Assembly (NCBI GenBank): GCA_009829735.1
Contig: CM020618.1
Coordinates: 6,074,882 to 6,138,881, forward strand
Reading direction: 5' to 3'
Origin: Pyropia yezoensis
Lineage: Eukaryota > Rhodophyta > Bangiophyceae > Bangiales > Bangiaceae
Length of the DNA stretch: 64,000 bases
The notes under the pieces: generated by a model
What the model was told of the DNA's origin: nothing
The model's input: the letters and a program-made list of their open reading frames with translations, nothing else
Databases searched by the model: none
In this document: piece by piece, positions 12,401 to 21,555 of the stretch
Position numbering within the stretch: the stretch's first letter is position 1
Layout: every line of letters starts with the position of its first letter
Translations under genes and position numbers: made by a program

Positions 12401-15059
12401 CAGAGGTCACACCAGCCGGCGGACTCGCAGTCTCTAACGGCTCTCCGAGCGCCACAATCTCGGGCGCGTCCGCAGCACCTATCTCCGTGACACGAAGAGT
12501 GCGTGCAGCCACGTCAGCCGGGTCGGCATCCTCCAAGACCAGGATTGGCCTCCCGTCCGCAGCCACGACTGAATGACGGCTGTCCACAGACTCAGCAGAA
12601 ATAGGAACGGACTCAACTCCTGCAGTCACGCTCGCAACAAGAGACTCAGCACGATGGCCAGAAGGACCGTCTGGTGCTACCTCTGCAGAAACCGATTGCG
12701 CCCCAGCGGCAGCTTGTATGGCATCCCAATTGCCGTCCCATGAGTCAGTTGCAGGCCTGTCCGTGGCAGGCACGCCAACGTCGGGTGGGGACTTGGACAC
12801 GCTTACCGAAGGGACACCATCCGGAGCAGCGGCTACCGCGTCGGTGCTAGTCGCGGCGGCCACCTGGGTTGGAGGATGAGAGTCCTGGTCCTTGACGCAG
12901 GCCTGCTCTGTCGAATCGACTTCGAAAGGGGTAGTAGCGGGTTCAACTGCGGCTGCCTTCGGCGAAGCGGCGGCCCTGTCCTCGCCCCTGCTGCCCCCGT
13001 CGGAGGAACCGGCAGCCGCCGCCGCGGCGTGGCTATCCCTAGCGGGGACAGCGACCGAGAAAGCAGGAGTCACCAGCGGCCGGGAGACCACATCTGACGG
13101 ACCAAGAGCAGCACTCCCATCGTCCCGCCGTGGTGGTGTCGTGGAGGCAGGTCGCGTTGAGCCGCCAGGCCTGTCCGTGCCATGCCGGTGCCGCCTGGCC
13201 GACGCACCCAGGCGACCCACCAAGGGTCGACTGCGAGGCGGCGTCGCGGCTGCGACGGGACCAGCGGGAGACGCGGGGGTGCTCCTCGTTGTCGACGCTG
13301 ACGTCGCGGGCAATGCTGGAGCGGCAACGGGGGAAACCAAGTCCCAAGCCTCCTCCCCAGCGCCCCAACCATCGTCGGCGGCCACCTCTGTGGCAGGGGG
13401 CGAGCGGCCACCTGCGACCACCCGGCGGGCGGCTGTCCATGGCGACGGCGGCGACGTGCCGACCGAACCGCCGCCAAGGCCACGCTGCGAGGAGGGCGAC
13501 CCGGTCGCCGCTGTCCGCGATGGGGCGGCCGCCGGGGAGACCAAGTCCCACGCTTCCTCGCCGGCTCCCCAGCCATCGTCGGCGGCCACCTCCGTCGCAG
13601 GGGGTGAGCGACCCCCCGCGGCCACTCCGCGGGTGGCTGCCCGCGGCGACGGCGACGACGTGCCGACCGACCCGCCGCTACGGCGACGCTGCGAGGAGGG
13701 CGACCCCTCCGCCATCGCTCGTGACGGGGCGGCGACGGGGGACACAAGGTCCCAGGCCTCCTCGCCGGCGGCCCAGCCATCATCCGTGGCCTTTGTTACC
13801 ACCCCAGTCGAAGTCAGAGGGCCCGGAGTGGATGGGCTCGCAGGGGAGCGCGAGCCAGGCCGCTTCATCGGCGTTGCCGTCGCTGACAACTGCGGCGTGA
13901 CGGGGGCGGGAACCACATCCCAGCCATCGTCGGCAGCGTCCCAGCCACCATCGACAGACGTCGCTGCCGCCGCTGTCGTTGCAGCCGCCGAACCCGACGT
14001 GGATGCCACGCCCACCGAGCTGGCGGGGGAGCCCGACGAGCCCAGCCGCCGCGCCCCCAGCCGTCGGGCGACCGAGCCCGCATTCCGTCGTGGGGCGGAC
14101 GGCGCTGGACGGGGAGCGCTGGGGGGCGTCCCACGGGCCGGAGCTGCCGACGACCCCGCCTGCGCGGTGCGCCCTGCCGGGGAGGTCGCTGCCAGAGGTG
14201 CTGGTGCGGGCGCTGCGCTTGTCGTCCTCAGAGGAGCAGAGACCGATGGCGCCAGCGGCCGCCCACCGGGGCTGCTGGAGGTGGAGAGGGAGAGCGGGGA
14301 AGGGAGGCGCGCGGCAGACCCCCGCCGGCGCATGTCGGAAGATTGGTCTGGGGTGGCCAACGGGACAGGGGCGGGGGAACGAGCGGCGCCCGTAGCGGGT
14401 GCACCGACCCCGCCACCATCCAGTTGCGGCGCTGAAGCGGACACAGCGAGTGGGAGGGAAAACGCGGCGGGGCGGATCACGCCCGCGGTGGGGGTGGCAG
14501 AGAGGCTCGCGGCGAGGCCACTCTTGGAGGGGGTACCATGCTACACCGGTGGCAGCGGTCAGCCAGCGGAAAAATCCACGCGACAGAGTCACACGAAGGT
14601 GGCCAGAGCGAGCGAAGAGAACGAACAACACAGCAAGCACGCCAGACACCCTAGTCAGGACCGGCCGTCTGCGAAGACCCAGTCTCCGCCGAGGTCCCCT
14701 CACCACGAGGTCCGTGGCAAGGCCGTGGACACCCGCCTGTCCAACAAAGAAGGAAGACATCCGTGCTCGTACGAGGCAAGGCCCTCGCACTGCCTTGCCT
14801 CCTCCCATCCACCACCCCCCCTTCTCCTACCTCAACACAGAACAAAAACGCCTCTGGTCACACCAGGCGCGCACGCGCAACTCACGGAGCGGAAGGACAG
14901 GAAAGCGAGCCCCCCCGACGGGCCCCACCACGGGCGTACTCGCCGTCGCGGGGGACCGCGTCCCGACGGCGGCGCACTCACCTCTGCCCCGGCGCCCGCT
15001 CCCGACCCGGCGAGGGGGGGGGCGGTGGGCGGCCGGCGGGGACGGCGGGCGCCCTTCAT
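3420..15059 (-). CDS. SEC16: COPII coat assembly protein Sec16 (two exons)
   Basis: Sec16 organises ER exit sites and scaffolds Sec23/Sec24 and Sec13/31 during COPII vesicle formation. Identification rests on two family landmarks. One is the central conserved helical (ACE1-type) domain, about residues 2105-2510, ending with the LLPYRLQLA...LEAAKEHVAAII helices. The other is the C-terminal motif HMGEENQFVYDEARGRWV near residue 3484, very like the GEEN.F.YDE...RWV of animal and fungal Sec16. The N-terminal half carries many DDGWG..EEAWDL-type Trp/acidic motifs, and residues about 2830-3285 carry a GWPAPQPGAA-type repeat. The in-frame ORF has no ATG upstream of 14480, where its apparent start is GTG. 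I infer a first exon 14982-15059 (ATG, 26 codons) spliced to 14522, giving about 3726 residues, longer than yeast or human Sec16. It is divergent from the Hint gene. Confidence 0.88.
14523..14981 (-). other. SEC16: Predicted intron 1 of SEC16
   Basis: On the - strand a consensus donor GCAGAG|GTGAGT lies at 14981/14982, and a pyrimidine-rich acceptor ending CCCCCTCCAAG lies at 14523. Exon 1 is exactly 26 codons, so the intron is phase 0 and exon 2 enters the SEC16 frame. An in-frame TAG at 14541-14543 stops the exon 2 frame from extending further upstream without splicing. Confidence 0.6.
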
Positions 15060-16254
15060 TCGCGCGGCCGCAGCGGCAACGGTAGCCGTCACAGACGGTG
15101 AGGGGGCGGGGGGTGATGATGCGGGCGAGAGAGCGGGGGAAGGGGAGGAGGGGAAGAGCGGAAGGCGAGAAGGCCTTGGTTGGGAGCCGCCGTGAGAACC
15201 GCCGCTGCCGACACGAGCACGACCGCAGCCGGGGCCGGCCCAGAAACAGGGCGACAGCCGACAAGATGAAGGACGACAAGCATACGGGCGCGGCTACCGC
15301 CGCTGCCACCGCCGCCAAGGCCAGTGTCTCCGCGTCAGCGGGGGGCCTCCGGTAGTGACCGGCAGCATGTATTGTACAAGTGGTAGTGGCAAGGGTGGTG
15401 ATGCGGGTGGTGGTGGGTGGGCGTGCTGCTTCGACAGACACAACCCATGGGGGTGGGGGGCCTCACTGCTCTGGCCTGGCACGAACAAGCGCCCTCGTCC
15501 GCGCGGGCAGCCATCTGGCGAATCATGCCGTCAGCATGCCATACCGATCGCGCTGTCAGCCACATGCGAAAAAATAGCCCCCCTTGGTGGAAACGCAACC
15601 AATTTTCAGCGCAGCCAGGCGAAGCGTGAAATGCCAATAGAAATTTTCTTGCTCGAGCGACTGGACCAACTGAGTCGTGTGAATGTAATTACTGAGAGCC
15701 GAGAGCTCATGACACCTGCGCACGGGATCCCGTAATGGCCCACACACGAAAAAACGGGCGTCGTGCCGTCGTACAGCCGCTTCGGTCATTCCCACGTCCC
15801 GGTCGGGGAGGCGGGCGTCGCTCTGGCTGGGGCTTCATGAGCGTCACCGCGCGGGCGGCGCACCGTCTTGGGTAGGGACGGAAGGAGCTGCCGACGACGA
15901 AACCTGCGGCCATGCCGTAAACACGCCACTGCCCGACGCTCTCGGGCTGGCTCGGCTCCTTCACCCCTTGCCGCCCTGTGACGGTGGCTCGCCTTGTGCG
16001 GCGGCGCACCGTGGCGGACCACGGCCGTCGGGTGCCGGGCGTGGCAGACGCGGCGGCCTGCGGTGCCCTTTCCACTTCATTCTCCACCCCTCTCTTCTCT
16101 CTTCTCGCCGATTCCCTTCGCATCCACTTGTTCGGGCATTGGCCGCGTCCGCGCCCGTTGACCCTGTCGCCCCCGTCCCCCACGTTCCCTCTTGGTGCGA
16201 GTCATGCGGCTGCGGCCGTCACGATCCGGGCAGCGCCCCCGCAATGCGGTGACC
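15060..16254. promoter_or_regulatory. Divergent promoter region SEC16 / Hint gene
   Basis: The 1.2 kb between the two inferred start codons must hold both 5' regions. The part from about 15360 to 15800 is clearly less GC-rich than its flanks. I could not pick a convincing TATA box. Short ORFs here look like chance reading. Confidence 0.4.
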
Positions 16255-18366
16255 ATGGCCCTCTCGCGCCATCCGCTGACGGTAGCCGCCATCGCCGTGG
16301 CCACCGGCCTGGCCGCCGCCGCGGGCCTCATTGCCGGCGCCCCTGCCGGCGCGCCCGCCCCCGCCGCGGCTGCCGCTGCCCTGTCGGCCGCGGCGGTGGC
16401 CACAGACGGGGCCACCGCGGTAGCAGTCGCGGCAGCGCTGCGGCTGGCGTCGGGCGCCTGCGCCGACGGGGCGTCCCAGTTTGCCACGACGTGGCCGGTG
16501 CCCCACGCGGGGCCAGCACCGGGGACGATGACCCTGCGCTCCGCGGTCGCGCCGCCGCATGAAGCGGACGACGGCGGCGGTGGTGGCGACGACGACGACG
16601 ACGACGGTGGCTGTGAGGAGCTGTGGGTTGCTCCCGCCGATCGGGTGGTGGAGGCGCTGGGGGTGGCCCCCGCTCCGCCCGACGCCGACCCCGCTGTGGC
16701 GGCCGTGGCGGCCGCGGTGGGGGCGGCCCCGCCTGCTGCGGCAGCAACGTTGCGGGCACTGTCGGTTCCCGCGGCGGCGGCGTTGCTTGCCATCGTGCAC
16801 CCCGCGGGGGGGGCGTGTAGGGGGACCACCTATGCCGCCGGCGTCGTCTACCTCCTCCGACCTGCAACGAGGGCCGTAAGCGCGCTCGCCGTTGAGGAGC
16901 CCACGTTGGTACGGGTGACAACGGGGGCAGCGTCACGGCCGACAGCGACGCTGCGGGCGACGGCGTCGCCGCGGGCAACAGCGAAGCCACGGACGATGGC
17001 GACACCGCGGCCGACGGTGGTCGTAGAAAAGGTGTCAGCTGCCGCCACAACAAGTGCGACGCCGCGGCCGACGGCATCCCCGCGGCTGACGACATCCCCG
17101 CGGCCGACTGCATCGTCGCAGACAGCGTCGCCACGCGGGAGGAGCGCGCTGGTGGCGGCGCAGCCGTCGGCAACAGCGGCAACGTCGGCGTCGGCGAGGC
17201 GACCGTCGGCGGCAGTGGCGGGTGCCCCCCCGGGGGCGGGGCGCGCCATCCCCCTTCCGCCCCGGTCAGCGGCCGACGCGCGCGCGCGCTCGAGGTCGCC
17301 CAGCGCGGCAGAGCGGCGCGCCCGGGCGGTGCTGCTCGATAGCCCCAAGTTTTTTATGGGCATTGCCCCGACCGTGTGCTTGCCGGCCGTTGCGGTCGTG
17401 ACACCGCACCCGTCGGTAGCGGCGCGGCCGCCAAAGCTCAAGCTCATATCCAACGACCATGACAGCCGCCCCACCAAAGCTGTAGAAGGCGTCGATGAGA
17501 CCGAGTCGGACGCGCACCGCAGAGCAAAGGCGGCGGCGGCTGCGGCGGCTGCCGCCGCCAAGAGGTTGCGGCCGTCGCCGACGCCGTCACCAACGCCGTC
17601 GCAAAAGCCGTTCCCGTCCCCGTCGGCCGTGCGGACCGCGACACCAACGCCGTCGCCGACGCCTACCCATTCCTCTGGCGCGCGGGCACCTGGGTCGCCG
17701 ACGCCGACGGCGGCGCCACGGGATCTTGTGAGTGGCGCCCGCGGCAACTGCTTCCCGGCCACGGCGGCGGTCGTGTCGCGGAGCCGGGGGGTGGTGCCGA
17801 TGGCGGTGGTGACCACTGGGGAGGAGCTGCTGGTGACGGCCGGCGGCGGTGGCCGGCTGCCAACGTTTGCGCGGGTGGTGGCGTGGTCGCACCGCGACGC
17901 GGCAGCGGTGGCGGGGGTGGTGACCCTGTCAACAGCGGCGGGGGTGGGGGTGACCCTCACGCCGGGGCACCTGGTGCCCGTGGTGCGGGCGGGCGCCCCC
18001 GGCGGCGCGCCGACACTCATTCCTGCGGGCGCAGTGGCGGTGGGGGACGTGGTGGGGGTGGCGCCTGGCGGTGGCAACGCCACCACGTCGCTGGTGACGG
18101 CAGTGACGGCCAGCACCAGCAGCGGCCTCTATGCCCCGCACACGGCCGCGGGGACGACGCTGGTGGTGGACGGCGTGGTCGTCTCTGAGTGGACCACCGC
18201 CGTGCCCCCGTGGCTGGCCGCCCCGCTGCTGGCGGGCGTGGCCGCAGTGGGGGCGGGCGAGCCCGTCAGCCGTGTTCTGTGTGAGGGGCGGGCCGCGGCA
18301 GGCGCCGCAGCAGCCTGGGCGGCCACGTGGCTCCCCTTGGTGGGGGCCGGGGGGCGGGGGGGGTAG
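16255..18366 (+). CDS. Secretory-type protein with C-terminal hedgehog-like Hint (Hog) domain
   Basis: The C-terminal 210 residues match the Hint autoprocessing fold. They show the nucleophile block GNCFP with Cys near residue 499, a LTPGHLVPV block with the conserved Thr and His, and the closing GLYAPHTAAGTTLVVDG strand followed by VVSEW where hedgehog proteins have VVAS. In Hint proteins the Cys attacks the preceding peptide bond, which can release or lipid-modify the upstream part. The start chosen is ATG 16255 in a GACCATGG context; it begins a hydrophobic stretch (TVAAIAVATGLAAAAGLIAGA) that could be a signal peptide or anchor. ATG 16204 is in frame upstream. Between lie an Ala-rich domain (to about residue 210), Thr/Pro/Arg-rich repeats of the ATPRPTASPR type, a conserved-looking FFMGIAPTVCLPAVAVV segment and another SPTPSPTP linker. 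The N-terminal domain is unlike the hedgehog signalling domain. No frame break was seen. Confidence 0.75.
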   Translation: MALSRHPLTVAAIAVATGLAAAAGLIAGAPAGAPAPAAAAAALSAAAVATDGATAVAVAAALRLASGACADGASQFATTWPVPHAGPAPGTMTLRSAVAPPHEADDGGGGGDDDDDDGGCEELWVAPADRVVEALGVAPAPPDADPAVAAVAAAVGAAPPAAAATLRALSVPAAAALLAIVHPAGGACRGTTYAAGVVYLLRPATRAVSALAVEEPTLVRVTTGAASRPTATLRATASPRATAKPRTMATPRPTVVVEKVSAAATTSATPRPTASPRLTTSPRPTASSQTASPRGRSALVAAQPSATAATSASARRPSAAVAGAPPGAGRAIPLPPRSAADARARSRSPSAAERRARAVLLDSPKFFMGIAPTVCLPAVAVVTPHPSVAARPPKLKLISNDHDSRPTKAVEGVDETESDAHRRAKAAAAAAAAAAKRLRPSPTPSPTPSQKPFPSPSAVRTATPTPSPTPTHSSGARAPGSPTPTAAPRDLVSGARGNCFPATAAVVSRSRGVVPMAVVTTGEELLVTAGGGGRLPTFARVVAWSHRDAAAVAGVVTLSTAAGVGVTLTPGHLVPVVRAGAPGGAPTLIPAGAVAVGDVVGVAPGGGNATTSLVTAVTASTSSGLYAPHTAAGTTLVVDGVVVSEWTTAVPPWLAAPLLAGVAAVGAGEPVSRVLCEGRAAAGAAAAWAATWLPLVGAGGRGG

Positions 18367-18607
18367 CTGGGCGAGTTGAAAACTATCGGGGGGGAAGGGA
18401 CGCGGGCACGCTGTGCGGCCCGCGGGGGAAGTTTATTGGGGTCGGTAAAAGTCACACCCTAGGCGTACAGAATGTTGTTGTGTTGCAACTGACGGGGCAG
18501 GGCGACCGCGCGGGGGATGGAGCACTGCGTGGGGTGGCTCTCCGCTGGTGCGGCCATCCAGCGATACGTTGCCGACACGAGGCGGGAGAGGTGGCATGGA
18601 CAGACAG

Positions 18608-18970
18608 TCATCCCGTGCGAACGTATGATGCCGCCTCGGCGGAGGAGCGCCACGCCGCGGGCAGTCCTCGAGACGAACTCTTGAGACGGGTCTTTTTACA
18701 GCACTGGAGCTTGGCGGCGGCTGCGCCGCCACTGCGTTTCTTGGCACAGTCGCCAACCGACCCGCCGCGGAGCCCCTTCATGCAGAAGGACGTGACGTTG
18801 CAGCCTGCGGCGGAGGTCCTTGTCGCAGCTTTGCCCTTCTCTGCGTCCACGGACTGTGGCTGGTCTTGCATTGCACTGCCGCGCAGGAGGCACTCGCCGG
18901 TCGCCCCCCACAGTAGACGGGAAGGGCGTGGCGGGTTGGTGGTGTCCACAGAGGAAGTCGCATGGGCCAT
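18608..18970 (-). CDS. Small Cys-containing ORF, doubtful
   Basis: An ATG-started ORF of 120 residues in a moderately GC-rich stretch downstream of the Hint gene. It has eight Cys, several spaced as GCNVTSFC...GDC...QCC, which gives it some protein-like character, and a basic C-terminus. There is no recognisable domain, no neighbour that supports it, and overlapping ORFs exist in the other frames, so it may be chance. The rest of 18367-19137 holds nothing I can name. Confidence 0.18.
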   Translation of the reverse strand: MAHATSSVDTTNPPRPSRLLWGATGECLLRGSAMQDQPQSVDAEKGKAATRTSAAGCNVTSFCMKGLRGGSVGDCAKKRSGGAAAAKLQCCKKTRLKSSSRGLPAAWRSSAEAASYVRTG

Positions 18971-19137
18971 CTTCCCCGCGCATGGAGCTGGATTCTGTGG
19001 CCCATATGCGTCAGTGCAACTTCATAGGGCTCCACACGGCCATGACGGCGTTGCGATGAAGGCAGGTAGAGAGACGACTGCAGCTCGCACCAAGCACAAT
19101 TGATTATATTTGTCGTACACGTGGACGTTGCCATGAC

Positions 19138-19232
19138 GGGCCTGTGGCAAAATTGGATAACTACCATCGAACGCGCTTGACTACGACCGTGGAGAGATCA
19201 AGAGATTGCAGGTTCGAGTCCTGCCAGGCTCG
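19138..19232 (+). tRNA. tRNA-Arg(ACG) with two short intervening segments
   Basis: The acceptor stem GGGCCTG (19138-19144) pairs with CAGGCTC (19225-19231), one pair being G-U, and the discriminator is G at 19232. The T arm GCAGG-TTCGAGT-CCTGC is perfect (19208-19224), and a 5-nt variable loop precedes it. The anticodon stem is CTTGA (19076+100 to 19180) with TCAAG (19198-19202); the loop reads CTACGA, so the anticodon is ACG. The loop holds 17 nt, implying a 10-nt intron at about 19187-19196, the canonical site after position 37. The D arm is also about 11 nt too long: removing 19161-19171 restores GGATAACGCG as in other tRNA-Arg(ACG). Without both segments the length is 74 nt. A box (19145-19156) and B box (19211-19221) are intact, a T4 terminator follows, and no CCA is encoded. 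Confidence 0.82.
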
Positions 19233-19469
19233 ATCATGTCGCTTTTACATCTTCTGTTTGCCTCAATATTTTTCACAGGTCAAATTGTGTCGCATTATGC
19301 GCTCGAGATAGTATTTTTGAAGCTGCACCTCATTGGCTGCTCTGCCATTGTCTGATGTCATGCGGCGCTTGCGGATCCATCCAGCTTGTACGAAAGGTGA
19401 AGTATTGGAAGATGATTCGTGTGACTTTATGCATTCATTTGTGGTTCGGGCTGTACGCATCGATGAGAG

Positions 19470-19625
19470 CACAACTAACCACGTCCATCCCAACGCCCCA
19501 AATATTCATTCTAAGATGCCACGTATGGCACGTGGCGGCCTGTGAGTGGAGTGCCCATTTACAAACCTGGTGCCCCAACCGATTCGGATGGACTTGCGTA
19601 GAATGACGTCAACGGGCGGTATACG
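19470..19625. repeat. Dispersed repeat, copy A
   Basis: Shares blocks with 29480-29645 in the same orientation: AGAGCACAAC, GCACGTGGCGGC, then CCCCAACC.GTTC-like and CGGACTTG-type blocks in the same order. It lies about 0.6 kb before a G/C-run tandem repeat, as does copy B, suggesting both are parts of related mobile elements. The surrounding 19233-19880 is AT-richer than the genes and has no supported ORF. Confidence 0.5.
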
Positions 19626-20129
19626 ATTGGGCACCGACACACATAGCGACGTTCCACTGTTGTCCATTTTTTAAAAAATGTAGAACTTGGCTGCCTGGCG
19701 TGTTGCGTGTATCAAGTGCACGCTGTCAATCGACCGGCTCTCGAAGCGCAATCGTCGCTCGGTGTATGGCTGTATGGCGCGACACGTCGGTGATCACGCG
19801 CAATCCTGGCCGGTCATGGGCGATCATGGGCGATCGAGAAGCGGTCGTCGCTGGTGGATTTTCTTGAAACGGAGCCCTCGGCGTGCCACGACGCAGCCGT
19901 CCTGAGGCGGGGGGGGGGGGGGCGAAAGAGAGGGGGGGCTGGCTCCCGCGGCAACCGCCCCACGTAGGCCTACAGCGCCAGGGAGGGGTGTGTCGCGCCC
20001 CCCGCGCCACAAAAACGGCCGTCCGCGGCCAGCGGGCGGGCGGCCGGCTCCGAGGGAGTCGTTGCTGAGCGCGGGCGCGCAAAAGTCTCGTTTGGCGGCC
20101 GCCCCCTTTCGTGCGTGGTGATGGGGGGG

Positions 20130-20740
20130 GGTTGGGCGATCGCCCGCCTGATTGGCAGGACCAGGGGGCGCCGGATTGGCGGGTGGGCGGGGGGGGGCTC
20201 GGGAGGGAGCTCCTGGGGGGGGGGTGTGCGCTGGAAGGTGGACCGCACTGTGCCCCCCCCCCCCTGAACTGTGCAGGAGGCATGGGGAGCGCCCTCCCCC
20301 GCCCAGCGCTTGGTTCGAGGGGGAGAGGACACTCCGCGGGATGAGGGGGCGCCGGATTCGCGGGAGGGCACCGGATTGACGAGGGGGCGGGTGGGGTGCG
20401 CGGGGGGGCACTTCAGGGGGGGGGGGTGCGTAGGTTAGATTGTGTGTTGCGCTGTGCCCCCCCCCCCTGAACAGGGCAGGTGACATGGGGGGCGGCTCCC
20501 CCTCCGCCCAACGCTTGACTGTGAGGGGGGGGGACACCCCGCGGGACGAGGGGGCGGCCGATTGGCGGGGCGGCGGGGGGGGTGGCGCGAGAGAGCGCTT
20601 CATGGGGGGGGGGGTGCGTGGGTTGAAACGTGGGTCGCGCTGTGCCCCTCCCCCCCTGAATAGGGCAGGAGGGGTGCGGGGTGCCCCCCCACCCACCCAG
20701 ACCTGAGAGGGGGGGCACCCCCCTGGATCGCGTTCTGAGG
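20130..20740. repeat. Tandem repeat, about 195-bp unit, three copies
   Basis: Three diverged units each contain the same order of blocks: a GGATTGGCGG-like start, a long G run, GCGCTGTGCC followed by a C run and TGAA, then GCAGG..ATGGGG and CGCCCA.CGCTTG. The units start near 20150, 20345 and 20545. Long ORFs on the - strand here are repeat translations. C and G runs make exact unit lengths uncertain. Confidence 0.7.
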
Positions 20741-21039
20741 GGCGCGGGGGGGTGGTGGCGTTTGCACCAGGCGCGCCCCCCCCGTGCAACACGGTCAGAG
20801 GGGGGAGGGTGCCGCCCCCCGATTTGAGTGGGGGGGTGGCACGCCGCCCCGCGCGGCAAGCCCGACCAGCTTCCCTTCGCCGTGGTCGCCGTCCCTTTCC
20901 CGCCCGCGCCAGCCTGCCCGCGCGCTCATTTCTTTCCCGCGTGCGGCCCCTGCCTGGCTTCGCCGGGTGCGGGGCTCGCTGCCCTCTCCCGCGCGCCGTC
21001 ACTCACGCACACCACCACCACCTACCCTTCCCGCATGCC

Positions 21040-21296
21040 ATGGGCCACCGTTACGACGACGACGGGCGGTACGCCGCGAGCGGCAAGCAGCCGCTGCGAG
21101 ACTCCCGCGGCCCCTACGCGGATGAGTGGGGCCGTTGGGGTGGCCCCCCGCCCTCGCCCCCCCCCGGTTGCTCCTGCCATTGCCACATGGACTATGTGCG
21201 CCCCTGCCAGACGCTGGCGCGCCCGCTGTGGCCTTCTTTAGGGGCGGGACCCGCCGATACCCGCCGCTCACCTGCGGGGTCAGTCAGCAGGTAGGC
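21040..21296 (+). pseudogene. Fragment resembling the first exon of the Harbinger Myb-like gene
   Basis: ATG 21040 in a good context opens a Tyr/Gly/Cys-rich reading MGHRYDDDGRYAA..., with PYADEWGRWG and CSCHCHMDYVRPC. It shares a short Tyr-Ala-Asp-Trp core and a Cys/His-rich stretch with the N-terminus of the Myb-like protein starting at 32124, and like it follows a G/C-run tandem repeat. A good donor CAGCAG|GTAGGC at 21292 ends the coding-like part. No SANT domain or transposase follows, so I read it as a truncated relative of the element at 30-37 kb. A separate host exon is the alternative. Confidence 0.35.
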
Positions 21297-21555
21297 ACGC
21301 GCACACTCGCGCACACACGCACGCCCCGACCCCGCGCCCACTCCACACAGCACACGCTAAGGGCGACGGTGGCGTACTCTTGGAGGAGCGGGGGAGGGTC
21401 CGGGGAAGAAGAAGGGTCTCGAGGGTGTGGGGTGTGCACTTGGGGTGAGCTTGACGACGGTGGGGAGGTGGTCGAAGATAACGTGGTCTTTTCTTGGGGT
21501 CTCGGGTTCGATTGTCGATGGTCTGCCCCCCGCCTCTCTCTGACCTCGCTCTCTG

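Noticed and set aside
12892-15195. Long + strand ORF of 767 codons
   Set aside because: Antisense shadow of SEC16 and its first exon; Ser/Pro/Arg-rich with no domain.
19824-21002. - strand ORF of 392 codons, Pro/Gly-rich
   Set aside because: Translation of the 195-bp tandem repeat.
21500-21520. Second tRNA B box at GGGTTCGATTG
   Set aside because: It lacks the closing CC of the box, and no stems can be built around it.
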